Shown piece by piece: positions 1 through 7,763 of a stretch of DNA of 64,000 nucleotides. The number at the start of each line of letters is the position of its first letter. Position 1 is the first letter of the stretch. The notes below the pieces were generated by a model. It saw only the letters and a list, made by a program, of their open reading frames with translations, searched no databases and was not told the DNA's origin. The position numbers and the translations under genes were made by a program. This DNA is from Micromonospora_J zhanjiangensis (GTDB lineage: Bacteria; Actinomycetota; Actinomycetes; Mycobacteriales; Micromonosporaceae): NCBI RefSeq assembly GCF_042650605.1, contig NZ_JBHSBN010000012.1, forward strand, positions 1 to 64,000, in the 5' to 3' direction.

Positions 1-724
1 CGGGGTTCCTGGTTCTGGGTTGTCTTGGAGTGACAAACCTTGATACCGGAACTCCGCTTCTCACGTCCTGATCAACACACCCCTTGACCGCACCCGCCCA
101 CGCCTAACTGAACGGCGTTGGGGCTAGCCTCCGGCAGATCCCGACCATGTCGGGCCCGAGCCTGGCCCCGGCCCTCCGCTGGGGCCGGGGCCAGTACTTG
201 GGCCCAGTCTGGGCGGGGCGGCAGGACGGGTCCTTGACCGTTCACCGTAACGGACCCGGTAACGGCGACGGCCCTCCAGGGGAGGAGCGGCCGACACGGG
301 ATGGCATTAGGACGTGATGCGTGATGCCGTTCTGTCCGGCTATGCAGACGTATCGAGCTTAGCCCGAGCGCCCGTCGAGATGGCCATCGCGATCGTCGGC
401 GCCCTGATCGGGATCGGTCGTCGATTCCAACTCCGTACCGTCGAGTTGACCTTCAACGAGCCGGTCGCGGTCGTGCCGGGCAAGATCCAGGTCATCGTCC
501 CGTACGGGTCGGGTGCGGGGATGTCCGCAGTTCGCTGCCCACCGACACCTGAATGCCTGCTCGCTTCCGGAGCGCCTGAAGCGATTTCTGTCAGATCGAT
601 GCCCCGCCCCCGGTTGATGCCGGATCACCGGCTTCTTCCCGAGCGGCGTCGGCAGCAAACCACGTCCCGTCCAGCCGGCTCGTTTGAACGGGCCTATGCC
701 GGGGCTAAACGGGTAGAGCCGGAC
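1..724. other. Stretch without a recognised gene
   Basis: I recognise no gene in these 724 bases. The frame of the next gene stays open back to about 314, but its translation there has no family character and no good ribosome binding site. The only clear structure is a GC-rich hairpin, listed separately. The composition around 300-700 is less regular than in the genes, so decayed coding sequence is possible. Confidence 0.4.
162..194. terminator. Perfect 13-bp GC hairpin
   Basis: Bases 162-174 pair perfectly with 182-194 around a 7-base loop. There is no T tract, as is common for actinobacterial terminators. It would end transcription coming from a gene left of the window, or insulate the gene starting at 725. 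Confidence 0.45.
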
Positions 725-1897
725 ATGGTCAGGCTTGTGTGGCGGGGCCGTCCTCGGCGGAGGCTGTCGGATGCGGCCGGGCGGGAAAGCCGGCAGATCG
801 CCGGGATCGCCCGGCTCCGTTGGCGGCAGTGGGAGATCCTCGCCGTGATCGCCCTGCAGGCGGGGGTGGCGGCCGGCGGGTCCTGGTGGCTGGCCCGCCA
901 CGTGGGGGGAAACCCGGACCCGGTGTTCGCTCCGTCCGCGGCGGTCGGCACGATCGTCGCGGCGCTCGGCCAGCGGACCCGCCGGACGATCGAACTGCTG
1001 GTCGGCACCGGCCTGGGACTCCTGATCGGCGACGGCTTGGTGTACTTCGTCGGCACCGGCGCCTGGCAGATCGGGCTCATCGTCACGCTGGCTCTCGGTA
1101 TCGCCCTCGCCCTCGGCGGGCGCCGCGGCACCGTGATAGCCCAGGTCGGTGGTACGGCCGTGTTGATCGCGACGCTGTCGAGCAGCCACCGGAACCTTGA
1201 GCTGCCCCGGGCGGCCGGTGCGGCCGTCGGCAGTGTGACGGCCCTGATCGTGGTGGGACTGCTGTTGCCGCTGCATCCCGTCCGGGTCATCCGCCGGGCG
1301 GCCGAGCCGGTCTTCGAACAGCTCATCGAGCAGTTGTGCGCTGTCGAGCGTTCGCTGCGTGGCCGGGATCCGGAGCGGATGGAGGCGGCGATGCGGTCGC
1401 TGCGGGGGATGGCCGCACAGGTCGATCGCATGAATGAGGCGGTGCAGGGTGCCGAGGAGGTGGTGCGGATCGCCCCGGCCCGCTGGCCCCGCCGGGAGGA
1501 CGTCGACTGGTACGCCCGGGGCGCCCGAAACCTGAGCCTGGTGATCGACGACGCGCAGGGCCTGGCGCGGCGGGCCGCCACGCTGCTGCGGTACGACGAA
1601 CCGCTGCCGGCCGCGCTGGCGGATGCCGTCGGTTGCCTCACCGCGGCGGTACGGCAGCTCCGAGAGGTGTCGCGGCGCCGACCCGGACACGCCGAGATGC
1701 GCCGGCTCGGGATGCTGGCGGCGGTGCACGCCGGTTCGGCCGCGGGCTGCGGTCTGGGTACCTTCGGCGAGGCCGTCGTCACCCAGTTGAGGATCACCGC
1801 GAGCGACCTGCTCAAGGCCAGTGGGTGTTCGGTCCCGGGCGCCGACCGGCGGATCCGCCTGGCCACCCGGGTGGGTCACGAACGGTCGGCGGCGTGA
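725..1897 (+). CDS. FUSC / aromatic acid exporter-like membrane protein
   Basis: Predicted 390-residue integral membrane protein. Residues about 40-190 hold five or six hydrophobic segments with the layout of the FUSC superfamily (fusaric acid resistance and ArAE exporters). A charged, helical, probably cytosolic domain follows to the C-terminus. Family members export aromatic or weak acids, often as dimers of such half-size units. I chose ATG 725 because the Arg-rich N-terminus and first helix follow directly, while the upstream extension of the frame looks non-coding. The gene ends 24 bases from the converging ccmH stop, so it is its own unit. The transported substrate cannot be read from the sequence. 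Confidence 0.6.
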   Translation: MVRLVWRGRPRRRLSDAAGRESRQIAGIARLRWRQWEILAVIALQAGVAAGGSWWLARHVGGNPDPVFAPSAAVGTIVAALGQRTRRTIELLVGTGLGLLIGDGLVYFVGTGAWQIGLIVTLALGIALALGGRRGTVIAQVGGTAVLIATLSSSHRNLELPRAAGAAVGSVTALIVVGLLLPLHPVRVIRRAAEPVFEQLIEQLCAVERSLRGRDPERMEAAMRSLRGMAAQVDRMNEAVQGAEEVVRIAPARWPRREDVDWYARGARNLSLVIDDAQGLARRAATLLRYDEPLPAALADAVGCLTAAVRQLREVSRRRPGHAEMRRLGMLAAVHAGSAAGCGLGTFGEAVVTQLRITASDLLKASGCSVPGADRRIRLATRVGHERSAA

Positions 1898-1921
1898 GCC
1901 CGGCCGGTGCGGCCGCGAAGG

Positions 1922-2863
1922 TCAGCCCTCGTCCAGCAGCCGGCGGATCTCGGGCGCGGCGGGGTTGGCCGGGTCCACGGCGAGGAAGCGGCGCAAGGTA
2001 TCCGTCGCGGCTGCGGACCGGGTGGCCCGTTGCGCGAGCCCGAGAACGAGCAACGACTGCGGATCGTCGGGTCTGGCGGCGAGGACCTGGTCGGCCAGGC
2101 CGGCGGCCTCGACCGGCCGTCCCGAGCGGACCAGGGTGAAGGCGAGGCGCAGCCGGACGCCGTCGTCGGGTCGGCTGGCCAGGACGGTCCGGTATACCTC
2201 GGCCGCCGCGTCGAACTGGCCCTGTTGCTCCAGTTGGCGGGCGAGGGCGAGTTGTCCGGGCACGGGGTCGGCCGGAACCGCCGGGGGTGGCCGGTCCCCG
2301 CCCCCGAGTGTGCCGACCACCGCGACCGCGACGACTCCCGCGACGACGGCCGTGGCGGCGAGATTCCAGACCAGCGGGAAGCGGCGGCCGGCGAGCTGTC
2401 GGTCCCGGCGGCGTCGTGATCGGTCCCGCGTCCCCGACGGCGGGTGCTCGTCCGACCTGCCTCCGGCTTTTCCGCGTCCCCGACGTCGCCCTCGCCAGAT
2501 CGCGGCGCCGGTGGTGCCGACCAGGACAACGGCGGGCAGCAGCCACAGCACCAGCCCGGCACCGTGGGCCGGCGGCGCGGCCAGGACGTCCGGCCCGTAC
2601 CGGTCCACCAGGTAGGCGCGGACCTGCCCGGGGGTGCGCCCCCGGGCGAGCTGGTCCGCGATCACCTGGCGCATGGCCACCGCGATCGGCGACTGGGAGT
2701 CCGCCACCGACTCGCCCTGACACGCCGGGCAACGGAGCTGGCCGGCCAACCGCCGCACCGGGTCGCCCCCCGCCTCGGCGTCGAACGGTCGCCACACGCC
2801 GACGGTGGCGGCACCGAGCGCCAGCAGCAGGACTGCCGCCAGCAGCGCGCGCCGGGCGGTCAT
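1922..2863 (-). CDS. ccmH: Cytochrome c maturation protein CcmH with CcmI-like TPR tail
   Basis: Predicted 313 residues. An N-terminal signal/anchor (about 5-24) precedes the CcmH redox motif LRCPACQ (Cys45, Cys48) and the conserved QSPIA stretch, then a membrane helix near 100-120. The second half has another helix (about 165-185) and tetratricopeptide-type repeats to the end, as in CcmI. In System I, CcmH keeps apocytochrome CXXCH cysteines reduced and CcmI presents the apoprotein to CcmF. Fusing both roles in one chain is known from other bacteria. Its ATG overlaps the ccmG stop (ATGA), so it is translated with the upstream ccm genes and is the last gene of the set. Confidence 0.88.
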   Translation of the reverse strand: MTARRALLAAVLLLALGAATVGVWRPFDAEAGGDPVRRLAGQLRCPACQGESVADSQSPIAVAMRQVIADQLARGRTPGQVRAYLVDRYGPDVLAAPPAHGAGLVLWLLPAVVLVGTTGAAIWRGRRRGRGKAGGRSDEHPPSGTRDRSRRRRDRQLAGRRFPLVWNLAATAVVAGVVAVAVVGTLGGGDRPPPAVPADPVPGQLALARQLEQQGQFDAAAEVYRTVLASRPDDGVRLRLAFTLVRSGRPVEAAGLADQVLAARPDDPQSLLVLGLAQRATRSAAATDTLRRFLAVDPANPAAPEIRRLLDEG

Positions 2864-3444
2864 CCCGGTTCCTCGCCCGGTCCGGGCGCCGGTTTCCCCA
2901 GCAACGGGTCGACCCGTCGCTGCAGCCAGCCGGCGGTGACGGGTCCCCGTTCCCATGCCTCGATCCGGCCGTCGGGGCCGACCAGGTACGTCTCCGGCAC
3001 GCCCACCGCCCCCCAGTCCACGGCGATCACGCCGGTCGGATCGGGCAGCACGGTGAGCTGGTCGGCGCCGGTCTGTGCGAGCAGTGCCCGGGCCGCGTCC
3101 GGGCCGTCCCGCACGTCCACCCCGATCACCCGGAAACCGCGGGCGGCCCACCGTCGCTGGGCGTCGGCCAGCAGCGGCAGCTCGTCGCGGCAGGGACCGC
3201 ACCAGGAGGCGAAGACGTTCACCAGCACCACGGACCCACGCAGCCCGGCGAGTTCGACCCGACCGCCGTCAAGGGTCGGTCCGGCCAACCCCGGAGCGGG
3301 CCGGCCGATCCGGTCGGCCGTCGGGTCGGCGGCACCGTCGCGGCCGAGGGCGACCGCAAGGACGACACCCAGGACGGACACGACCAGCAGCGCCGCGACG
3401 GTGGCCAGGACCCGGCGGCGGGTGATCCGCGGCGTCCGGGACAT
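2860..3444 (-). CDS. ccmG: Thiol-disulfide oxidoreductase CcmG (DsbE/ResA type)
   Basis: Predicted 194 residues: N-terminal membrane anchor (about 11-33), then a TlpA-like thioredoxin fold. The active site is WCGPC (Cys82, Cys85), followed by the family's central insert and a cis-Pro region (GVPETY). It acts outside the membrane, passing electrons to CcmH or the apocytochrome before heme is attached. It overlaps ccmF upstream and ccmH downstream by four bases each (ATGA), indicating translational coupling. Domain identity is clear; the CcmG role rests on context. Confidence 0.9.
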   Translation of the reverse strand: MSRTPRITRRRVLATVAALLVVSVLGVVLAVALGRDGAADPTADRIGRPAPGLAGPTLDGGRVELAGLRGSVVLVNVFASWCGPCRDELPLLADAQRRWAARGFRVIGVDVRDGPDAARALLAQTGADQLTVLPDPTGVIAVDWGAVGVPETYLVGPDGRIEAWERGPVTAGWLQRRVDPLLGKPAPGPGEEPG

Positions 3445-5456
3445 CAGCCGGTCCTCGCCGCGCCCGGCCGGGTGGATGCCCGGTCGCCGAGGCGGCTGGA
3501 CCGGTGCGGTGCGGGAACGCCGCGGCGGCGTGGCCGGGCCAGGGCGAGCAGGCCGCCGAACGCGATCAGCCCACCGCCGGCCCAGAGCACCCCGATCATC
3601 GGGTTGACCGCCAGCCGGATCGTGGCCACCGACCCGTCCGCGGTGGCCGCCACCAGGGTGGCGTACCGGTCCCGGAGCGGCCCGGCGTCGATCCCCGGCA
3701 CGCTGACCGTGACGTCCCGGCCCGGGTAGTAGCGCAGCGTCGGAGTCAGGACGCCGCCCGTCCCAGGGCCCTGCGTGATCGCCAGCCGGGCGCGTACCCG
3801 CATTCCGGCACCGTCGCGGACCCGGTCCAGCGTCTCCAGCCGGGCCGTGCTGCCGCCGACTCGCAGCGTGTCGCCCACCCCGAGCTGCCGCTCGGCCGAG
3901 GCGGTCCAGCCGGCCGAGGCCGCCGCCCCCACCGCGACCAGCACCACCCCCAGGTGTGCGGTCACGGCGCCGAACCGGCGGACCCGGGCGGGCCGGGAAC
4001 CGTCGTGGCGCCCGGCCGCGCCGCGCACCAGACCGACCAGCGCGAACGCCGCAGCCCCGAAGGCGGCCAGCGGCAGCGAACCGGGCCGGCCGACCGTTCC
4101 GATCACCGTCACCGTCGCGGCCGCCGCCACCGCGGCCAGCAACAGCCCACTACCGTCGACTCGGGTCGTCCCCGACGGCGGCGACTCGCGCTCGGCGCGA
4201 CCCGCCGACCGGTCGGGCACCGGCCGGGACAGCAGTGCCGGCAGGCCCATCAGCACCAGCAACGCGATGGCCAACGGGATGACGGCCCGGTTGAAGTAGC
4301 CGGGTCCGACGCTCGACCGGGCAGCGGAGAACGCCTCGGCGAGCATCGGGTAGACCGTGCCGACCAGCACCACCGCGGCGATGGACACCAACAGCACCCG
4401 GTTGCCGACCAGCGCGGCGGCGCGGCTCAGCAGGGCACTCGGCGCGCTGTCGCCCGCTGGTTGGCCGCGCCACCCCAGCAAGGCGACCACGGCCAGGGTG
4501 ACCAGCAGGATGAATCCCAGCAGCAGCGGGCCGAGTGCCGACCGGGTGAAGGCGTGCACGCTGGGTACCGCACCGGAGCGGGTCAGGAAGGTGCCGACCA
4601 GCACCAGCAGGAAGCTCGCGGTGGCCAGTCCGACCCGCCAGCCCGGTTCGGCGTGCCGGCGCGGTCCCAGCGCCGTGTGCAGGAAGGCCGTGGTGGTGAG
4701 CCACGGCAGCAGGGAGGCGTTCTCCACCGGATCCCAGGCCCAGTACCCGCCCCAGCCGAGCACCGCGTACGACCACCAGGCGCCGAGGGTGATGCCCGCG
4801 GTGAGCAGCGCCCAGGCCGGCAGCGCCCACGCCCGGGCCGGAGCGAGCCACCGGTCCCGGCCCGTCCCGGCCAGTAGACCGCCGAGCGCGTACGCGAAGG
4901 GGATCACCAGGCCGATGTAACCGGCGTAGAGCAGCGGCGGGTGCACGCCCATGGCCGGATGCTGCTGCAACAGGGGATTCGGGCCCGGCCCGTCGGCCGG
5001 TACCGGGTCGACGAGGCGGAACGGATTCGCGGCGAACGTGGTGAGGGCGAAGAAAAAGACGCAGACCAGGCCGACCACCACCATTGCCCAACGGTGTACC
5101 GGCGCCGCGCCGGTCGGGACCCGCAGGGACAACAGCGCCGCGTACCCGGTCAGGATCAGCAGCCAGAGCAGCAGCGATCCGTCCAGCGCAGACCACAGGC
5201 CGGTCACGGTGTAATACAGCGGCACGTCCCGGCCGCCGTTCTCGGCGACGTACCGGATCGCGAAGTCGTGCCGGACGAGCGCCCACTCGAGAGCGCCCAC
5301 GGCCACCGTGGCGGCCAGCAGGGTCAGCCCGGTGGCGATCCGCGCCTGCCGGGCGGTGGCGCCGATGGCCAGCGCCAGCCGCAGCCAGAGCAGGGTGGCC
5401 GCCACCGCGGCGACCAGCCCGGCGGACAGGGCCCAGCCGCCCACTCCACCGGTCAC
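3444..5456 (-). CDS. ccmF: Heme lyase subunit CcmF
   Basis: Predicted 670-residue polytopic membrane protein of the HCP (heme channelling) family. It shows the tryptophan-rich WWD signature (WGGYWAWDPVENASL), conserved histidines in the loops (for example GVHPPLLY) and about 14 hydrophobic helices, close to the usual CcmF length. CcmF takes heme from holo-CcmE and attaches it to CXXCH cytochromes outside the membrane. GTG at 5456 is the start because it overlaps the ccmE stop as GTGA, like the other junctions in the set. No separate CcmA, CcmB or CcmD lies beside it. Confidence 0.93.
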   Translation of the reverse strand: MTGGVGGWALSAGLVAAVAATLLWLRLALAIGATARQARIATGLTLLAATVAVGALEWALVRHDFAIRYVAENGGRDVPLYYTVTGLWSALDGSLLLWLLILTGYAALLSLRVPTGAAPVHRWAMVVVGLVCVFFFALTTFAANPFRLVDPVPADGPGPNPLLQQHPAMGVHPPLLYAGYIGLVIPFAYALGGLLAGTGRDRWLAPARAWALPAWALLTAGITLGAWWSYAVLGWGGYWAWDPVENASLLPWLTTTAFLHTALGPRRHAEPGWRVGLATASFLLVLVGTFLTRSGAVPSVHAFTRSALGPLLLGFILLVTLAVVALLGWRGQPAGDSAPSALLSRAAALVGNRVLLVSIAAVVLVGTVYPMLAEAFSAARSSVGPGYFNRAVIPLAIALLVLMGLPALLSRPVPDRSAGRAERESPPSGTTRVDGSGLLLAAVAAAATVTVIGTVGRPGSLPLAAFGAAAFALVGLVRGAAGRHDGSRPARVRRFGAVTAHLGVVLVAVGAAASAGWTASAERQLGVGDTLRVGGSTARLETLDRVRDGAGMRVRARLAITQGPGTGGVLTPTLRYYPGRDVTVSVPGIDAGPLRDRYATLVAATADGSVATIRLAVNPMIGVLWAGGGLIAFGGLLALARPRRRGVPAPHRSSRLGDRASTRPGAARTG

Positions 5457-5839
5457 CGGGCAACCTCGGTCGGGCGGTACTCGTTGCCGTGTCGCACCAG
5501 CACCTGGTCGGCCCGGAATGTGCCGTCGGCGGTCAGCACGCCCTCCACCACGGCGTCCTGGCCCTCCCGGAACGAGGCGGGCAGCAGGCCCTCGGTGCGT
5601 ACGGTCACCGCCCGGCCGCCGCCGCCGAGCCGGAAGCGCAGTTGCCCGCCGTCCGAGCGCAGTGAGCCGGGCTCGACCGTGCCGCCGAGCCGGGTCCGTT
5701 GGCCGTCGGGGTGGTCCAGCAGTTCCGCGGGGCTCCGGTAGTAGCTGAGGGTGCCCTGCAGGGCCGCCGTGACCAGCACGACGAGGCCGGCGGCCGCGAG
5801 GGCCGACAGGGCGAGACGGTGCCGGCGGCGGCGGGTCAC
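5453..5839 (-). CDS. ccmE: Periplasmic-side heme chaperone CcmE
   Basis: Predicted 128 residues: one N-terminal membrane anchor (about 8-28), then a small beta-barrel (OB fold) ending in the heme-handling motif. His117 and Tyr121 form the bacterial HXXXY signature (VRHGNEY), so this is the His-type CcmE and not the Cys-type seen in some archaea and delta-proteobacteria. In System I the His binds heme covalently on receipt from CcmC, and the chaperone passes it to CcmF. The start is GTG overlapping the ccmC stop (GTGA). Confidence 0.9.
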   Translation of the reverse strand: MTRRRRHRLALSALAAAGLVVLVTAALQGTLSYYRSPAELLDHPDGQRTRLGGTVEPGSLRSDGGQLRFRLGGGGRAVTVRTEGLLPASFREGQDAVVEGVLTADGTFRADQVLVRHGNEYRPTEVAR

Positions 5840-6630
5840 CGTCGCCCCACCGGCACCGGTTGCTCAGGCGGGGCGACGGGCGCCGGCACCGGCACCGGCA
5901 CCGGGCCGGGCCCGTCGACGAGCGCCACCGTCTCCAGCCGGGACAGCCGGTGCAGGAACAGCCAGCCCGCCAGGCCGGTGCAGGCCAGCGCGGCGAGGAC
6001 GAGGCTGGCCCCCATGACCGGCTCGATCGGCGGCCGGGTCGGGCCGAGGATGGTGGCCTGCTGGTGCAGCGACCGCCACCACACGACCGAGTAGTGCACC
6101 ACCGGAACGAGGCCGAACGCCACGATCCCGACGGCGGCCGCGCGCCGAGCGGCAGGGTGACCGCCGTCGTCCGCGCCGACGGCGCCGCGCAGCGCCAGAT
6201 AGCCGGTGTAGGCCAGGACCAGGAGAGCGGTGCTGACCAGGCGGGGGTCCCAGGCCCACCAGGTGCCCCAGACCGCCCGACCCCAGCCCGCACCCACCAG
6301 CAGCGCCAGCACGGTGGCGCCGACGCCGACCTCGGCGGCCGCCCGTCCGCAGCGGTCCCATCGCAGGTCTCGAGTGGCGAGGTAGCCGACGCTCGCGGCG
6401 AGGACCACGCCGAAGGCCAGCATGCCCACCCAGGCGGCGGGAACGTGCAGGTACATCAGCCGCTGGATCTGACCCTGGACGGCGTCGGTGGGGGCCACCA
6501 GGCCACCGGCCGCGGCGGCCGCGGCGCCCAGCCCGGCGGCGAGCCAACCGAGGCTACGGCGGTTCGCGGTGGCGGCCGGTCCGGCCGTGAGCGGGGTGCG
6601 GACGGTTTCGGAGGTGTGCGTCGCTCTCAC
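5836..6630 (-). CDS. ccmC: Heme handling protein CcmC
   Basis: Predicted 264 residues with six membrane helices. The WWD motif (WGTWWAWDPRLVS) and the flanking histidine loops (MYLHVPAAW and VHYSVVWW) are the heme-binding hallmarks of CcmC, which presents heme for attachment to CcmE. It is the first gene of the minus-strand maturation set. GTG 6630 was chosen because the membrane part follows after a short hydrophilic leader. Only a weak ribosome binding site precedes it, and a TACTAT box ends six bases before the start, so the mRNA may be almost leaderless. It diverges from ctaC across 83 bases. Confidence 0.88.
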   Translation of the reverse strand: MRATHTSETVRTPLTAGPAATANRRSLGWLAAGLGAAAAAAGGLVAPTDAVQGQIQRLMYLHVPAAWVGMLAFGVVLAASVGYLATRDLRWDRCGRAAAEVGVGATVLALLVGAGWGRAVWGTWWAWDPRLVSTALLVLAYTGYLALRGAVGADDGGHPAARRAAAVGIVAFGLVPVVHYSVVWWRSLHQQATILGPTRPPIEPVMGASLVLAALACTGLAGWLFLHRLSRLETVALVDGPGPVPVPVPAPVAPPEQPVPVGRR

Positions 6631-6713
6631 CGGTCCATAGTAGGACGTAAAGACTAAAAGCCCTGAAAAGTGCGAAAGTAGCGACCAGGCCGAATCCAGG
6701 GAATTACCGTCGA
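6631..6713. promoter_or_regulatory. Divergent ccmC / ctaC promoter region
   Basis: These 83 bases separate the maturation genes (leftward) from the oxidase operon (rightward) and must hold both promoters. On the minus strand TACTAT (6642-6637) is a fair -10 box, close to the ccmC GTG. At 6638-6656 the arms TAGT and ACTA face each other across 11 bases, resembling the short dyads bound by BlaI/CopY-type repressors. For ctaC, AGGGA at 6698-6702 is the probable ribosome binding site. The operator reading is inference. Confidence 0.4.
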
Positions 6714-7748
6714 ATGGTGGATCCCGTACCCGCGTCGCCTGCCCGTCGGATCTTTGCCCGGGTCGGGCGGCCGCTCCGCGGGACGGCGTTGCCCGTGGTC
6801 CTGCTCGCCCTCGCGGCCTGCTCGCCGCACTCGCCGTCGGCACTGGATCCTGGCGGCGCCGGCGCGAGTCGGGTGGCCGGCCTCTGGTGGCTGATGTTCT
6901 GGATCTCCGTGGTCGTGTTCGTCGAGGTCATGGCATTCCTCACCTGGGCGCTGGTCTTCCGGCGTCGGGCCCGGTCGGCGCGCAGGGGCGACCCGACCCG
7001 GTTCGTCGTCGTCGCCGGTGCGGTGCTGCCGGCCTTCGTCCTGGTCGCCGTGTACGGCGTCGGGCTCCGGGATCTCGCCGCGCTCGGGCACGGGCCCGAC
7101 AAGGCCGCCGTGACGGTGGACGCCATCGGGCACAAGTGGTGGTGGGAGGTCCGGTACGCGGGCAGCCCCGGTGCCACCGCCAACGAGATCCACATCCCGG
7201 TCGGCGAGAAGGTACGGATCCGGCTCCGTACCGCGGATGTCCTGCACAGCTTCTGGGTGCCGCAGCTGATGCCGAAGACCGATCTCATCGCCGGCGAGTT
7301 GCGCGAGACGTGGCTGCGCGCCGATCGGCGCGGAGAATATCGGGGACAGTGTGCCGAGTACTGCGGGCTGCAGCACGCGCACATGGCGTTCCTCGTGGTG
7401 GCCCAGCCCCGGGCCGACTTCGACGCCTGGTACGCCCGGCTCGGTGCCGCCGCGCCCGCACCGCAGACCGATGACCAGCGGCGGGGGCAGGAGGCCTTCC
7501 TGCAGGCGGCCTGCTCCTCCTGCCATACCGTGCGGGGCACCCCGGCCACGGGACTGGTGGGACCGGACCTGTCCGACGTGGGGGCCCGGTGGAGCCTCGG
7601 CGCGGGGGCCCTGCCCAACGACGGCGGCCATCTGGGCGGCTGGATCGCCAACTCGCAGACCAGCAAACCCGGCAACGCGATGCCGCCACAGCCGGTCCCC
7701 GCGGACCGGCTGCCGGACCTCATCGCCTATCTGCGGTCGCTGCGCTGA
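6714..7748 (+). CDS. ctaC: Cytochrome c oxidase subunit II with fused cytochrome c (caa3 type)
   Basis: Predicted 344 residues. A lipoprotein-like signal ends at LALAAC, and two membrane helices follow (about 55-80 and 95-118). The cupredoxin domain has a complete CuA site: His178, Cys213, Glu215, Cys217, His221, Met224 (CAEYCGLQHAHM). A C-terminal class I cytochrome c domain carries CSSCH (Cys267, Cys270, His271) and a Met ligand in NAMPPQ. The protein takes electrons from cytochrome c into the oxidase, with the last carrier built in. Most actinobacterial subunit II proteins lack this fusion. It is the first gene of the operon, and ctaD starts 16 bases after its stop. Confidence 0.95.
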   Translation: MVDPVPASPARRIFARVGRPLRGTALPVVLLALAACSPHSPSALDPGGAGASRVAGLWWLMFWISVVVFVEVMAFLTWALVFRRRARSARRGDPTRFVVVAGAVLPAFVLVAVYGVGLRDLAALGHGPDKAAVTVDAIGHKWWWEVRYAGSPGATANEIHIPVGEKVRIRLRTADVLHSFWVPQLMPKTDLIAGELRETWLRADRRGEYRGQCAEYCGLQHAHMAFLVVAQPRADFDAWYARLGAAAPAPQTDDQRRGQEAFLQAACSSCHTVRGTPATGLVGPDLSDVGARWSLGAGALPNDGGHLGGWIANSQTSKPGNAMPPQPVPADRLPDLIAYLRSLR

Positions 7749-7763
7749 GCCGGAAGGAGCAGA

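Noticed and set aside
359..1879. Long open frames on the minus strand opposite the FUSC gene
   Set aside because: Translations are Arg/Pro/Gly/His-rich without domains; the plus strand has the coherent membrane protein. Such mirror frames are usual in GC-rich DNA.
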